From contig JAANWY010000136.1 in assembly GCA_018263655.1 (NCBI GenBank), positions 1 to 14,100 on the forward strand: a stretch of 14,100 bases of DNA, given 5' to 3'. Source of the DNA: Anaerolineales bacterium (GTDB lineage: Bacteria; Chloroflexota; Anaerolineae; Epilineales; JAANWY01). Both the position numbers and the translations under genes were made by a program. The notes under the pieces were generated by a model that saw only the letters and a list, made by a program, of their open reading frames with translations, made no database searches and was not told the origin of the DNA. Positions 14,001 through 14,100 of the stretch are shown piece after piece; the first letter of the stretch is position 1; each line of letters opens with the position of its first letter.

Positions 14001-14100
14001 AAGCCGCTCAGCCGGCTCTCCAGCAGGTCGTGCTGCTCCAGGAATCCCACGTCGTCGGCGTAGCGGATGATGATCAGGCGGTCCAGCGTGCGCTGCACGG
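11048..14100 (-). CDS. Eco57I/type IIG-like DNA methyltransferase, 5' end outside window
   Basis: At least 1016 residues are present and the frame runs off the right edge, so the true start is unknown. Numbering from the first Met in the window, an N6-adenine methylase core follows a helical lead-in. It has SAM-binding DPAMGSGSF (185-193), acidic VDLD (261-264) and catalytic NPPYVRIQ (405-412), then GDFGFILPNKFF typical of the Eco57I/TaqI group. The next part (about 540-790) resembles a TaqI-like target-recognition domain ending LSANRQFIEPLPIRV. A long C-terminal part of over 200 residues follows, ending in IDQRVSDLYGLTDEEWRVV, usual for type IIG enzymes. Such enzymes fuse restriction and modification; any nuclease domain would be N-terminal and is not visible here. 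No separate restriction or specificity gene lies downstream. Confidence 0.88.
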   Translation of the reverse strand, partial: VQRTLDRLIIIRYADDVGFLEQHDLLESRLSGFLNTQQYAAAYEFQYNLISLYRGFYRNHDTTIFRPDHICEQVNVPNAVLVDLVRDVSGISFRKFTSDILGNTYESYLGQRLVIEAGQVRAETDRDIRKGEGIYYTPRYIVEYIVDHTLGRWLYGTVNGKPGGELLDDVPAKTVDDLDDLRIVDPAMGSGSFLIYAFDVLADFYERENRRIDQANAETWERWGRQSLQNSLFGKENEIPELESPVPDYTARILQNHLYGVDLDPEAVEIAGVNLIMRAFDRLKAKHDDGKLPLILRQNLKVGNSLISGVTDEDQLEPFREERLRLIELREELRGLTDDAERAAKLTETEAVAEPVNADLNETLERYFGDQVVQKHPFNWQIEFPEAFDPRRPAEEQGLTMLFGNPPYVRIQKLDNEDKALFSDVYASAYMNYDLYIPFVERGVELLRHRGDFGFILPNKFFQLRYGAKLRQQLVENEMLSTVVDFGDNQIFPGPTTYTCLLFLSPNGQSSFTYFGIPSAGGHPADVSDLLAQTDDPDWKWKAAFNIERFSGEPWVFAAGTEADVLRKAEEDSLSLSDLSEHIIVGIQTSADAIYILENRGRAPSGLIRAYSRQTKQEYELEPALLKPLISGEHVSRYGNLSTNELLLYPYDLEEENADLIPVSEMSTKYPRVWSYLRENEAALRGRENGKMDHDKWYAFGRSQNIDKQENTKLVVPRLVERLGFTYDPAGRFYLDNVDVNGVILEDDHDLHYVLAVLNSSLIAHIFSQGSVPFRGNWLSANRQFIEPLPIRVIDHSNPDEVAQRDALISLAQRMLDLNAVRDVAGSVFEAELRGHERTAMILDQFLKIHEQQVSRTALIDANEEGLVSAIEADTAGAALVLRGEIDDVWQDVLKLDIANADLRSFVLLALRQFLFANRRKRVWSRGKIVGGVLEALEAPVLDTQSGDANLKLVEDVIAAVRRRLPDDLPAHDLDPLDLTAIEQTLAAIDAEIDQRVSDLYGLTDEEWRVVAESLT

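Overview
The window looks like a chromosomal segment of a GC-rich bacterium, most likely a Chloroflexota member of the Anaerolineae/Caldilineae type. That assignment is inferred from the gene set: a tricorn-type protease, a LysM–C39-peptidase–TPR lipoprotein, a stand-alone regulator-propeller lipoprotein, a small poly-Cys ferredoxin and a solitary Eco57I-type methylase. No rRNA, tRNA, complete insertion sequence or CRISPR array was found.

Layout. Bases 1-545 have no confident gene. They hold two palindromic elements, one of them bounded by a 9-bp direct repeat. Then come a seven-bladed propeller lipoprotein (546-1547, +), a third palindromic element in the convergent gap, and the LysM/C39/TPR lipoprotein (1721-3142, -). 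Just upstream of that lipoprotein is the C-terminal stub of a rhodanese. A ferredoxin gene (3465-3758, +) follows, with a clear promoter, an operator-like inverted repeat, a strong Shine-Dalgarno sequence and a strong terminator. Right after the terminator is a short remnant of a second tricorn-like protease. Next are a zinc-dependent MDR dehydrogenase (4076-5068, +), a YefM/YoeB toxin-antitoxin pair (5249-5760, +), the C-terminal stub of an ABC permease, its intact partner permease (6091-7311, +) and a full-length tricorn protease (7333-10653, +). The gap 10654-11047 is packed with palindromes, including a 100-bp MITE-like element with a target-site duplication. The window ends inside a large DNA methyltransferase gene (11048-14100, -) whose 5' end lies outside.

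How it fits together. The permease stub, the intact permease and the tricorn gene run in one direction with short gaps. They look like the downstream end of a BMP/nucleoside-type ABC operon whose lipoprotein, ATPase and most of permease 1 are missing here; the TA module sits at the break. The two lipoproteins act outside the membrane. Tricorn is cytoplasmic and degrades oligopeptides.

The most notable features are not genes. At least five palindromic or MITE-like elements fill the intergenic gaps. Three of them share a 13-bp core and bracket the propeller lipoprotein gene, and two carry target-site-duplication-like direct repeats. Three decayed gene stubs (rhodanese, tricorn paralogue, permease) in 14 kb point to a fluid, rearranging region.
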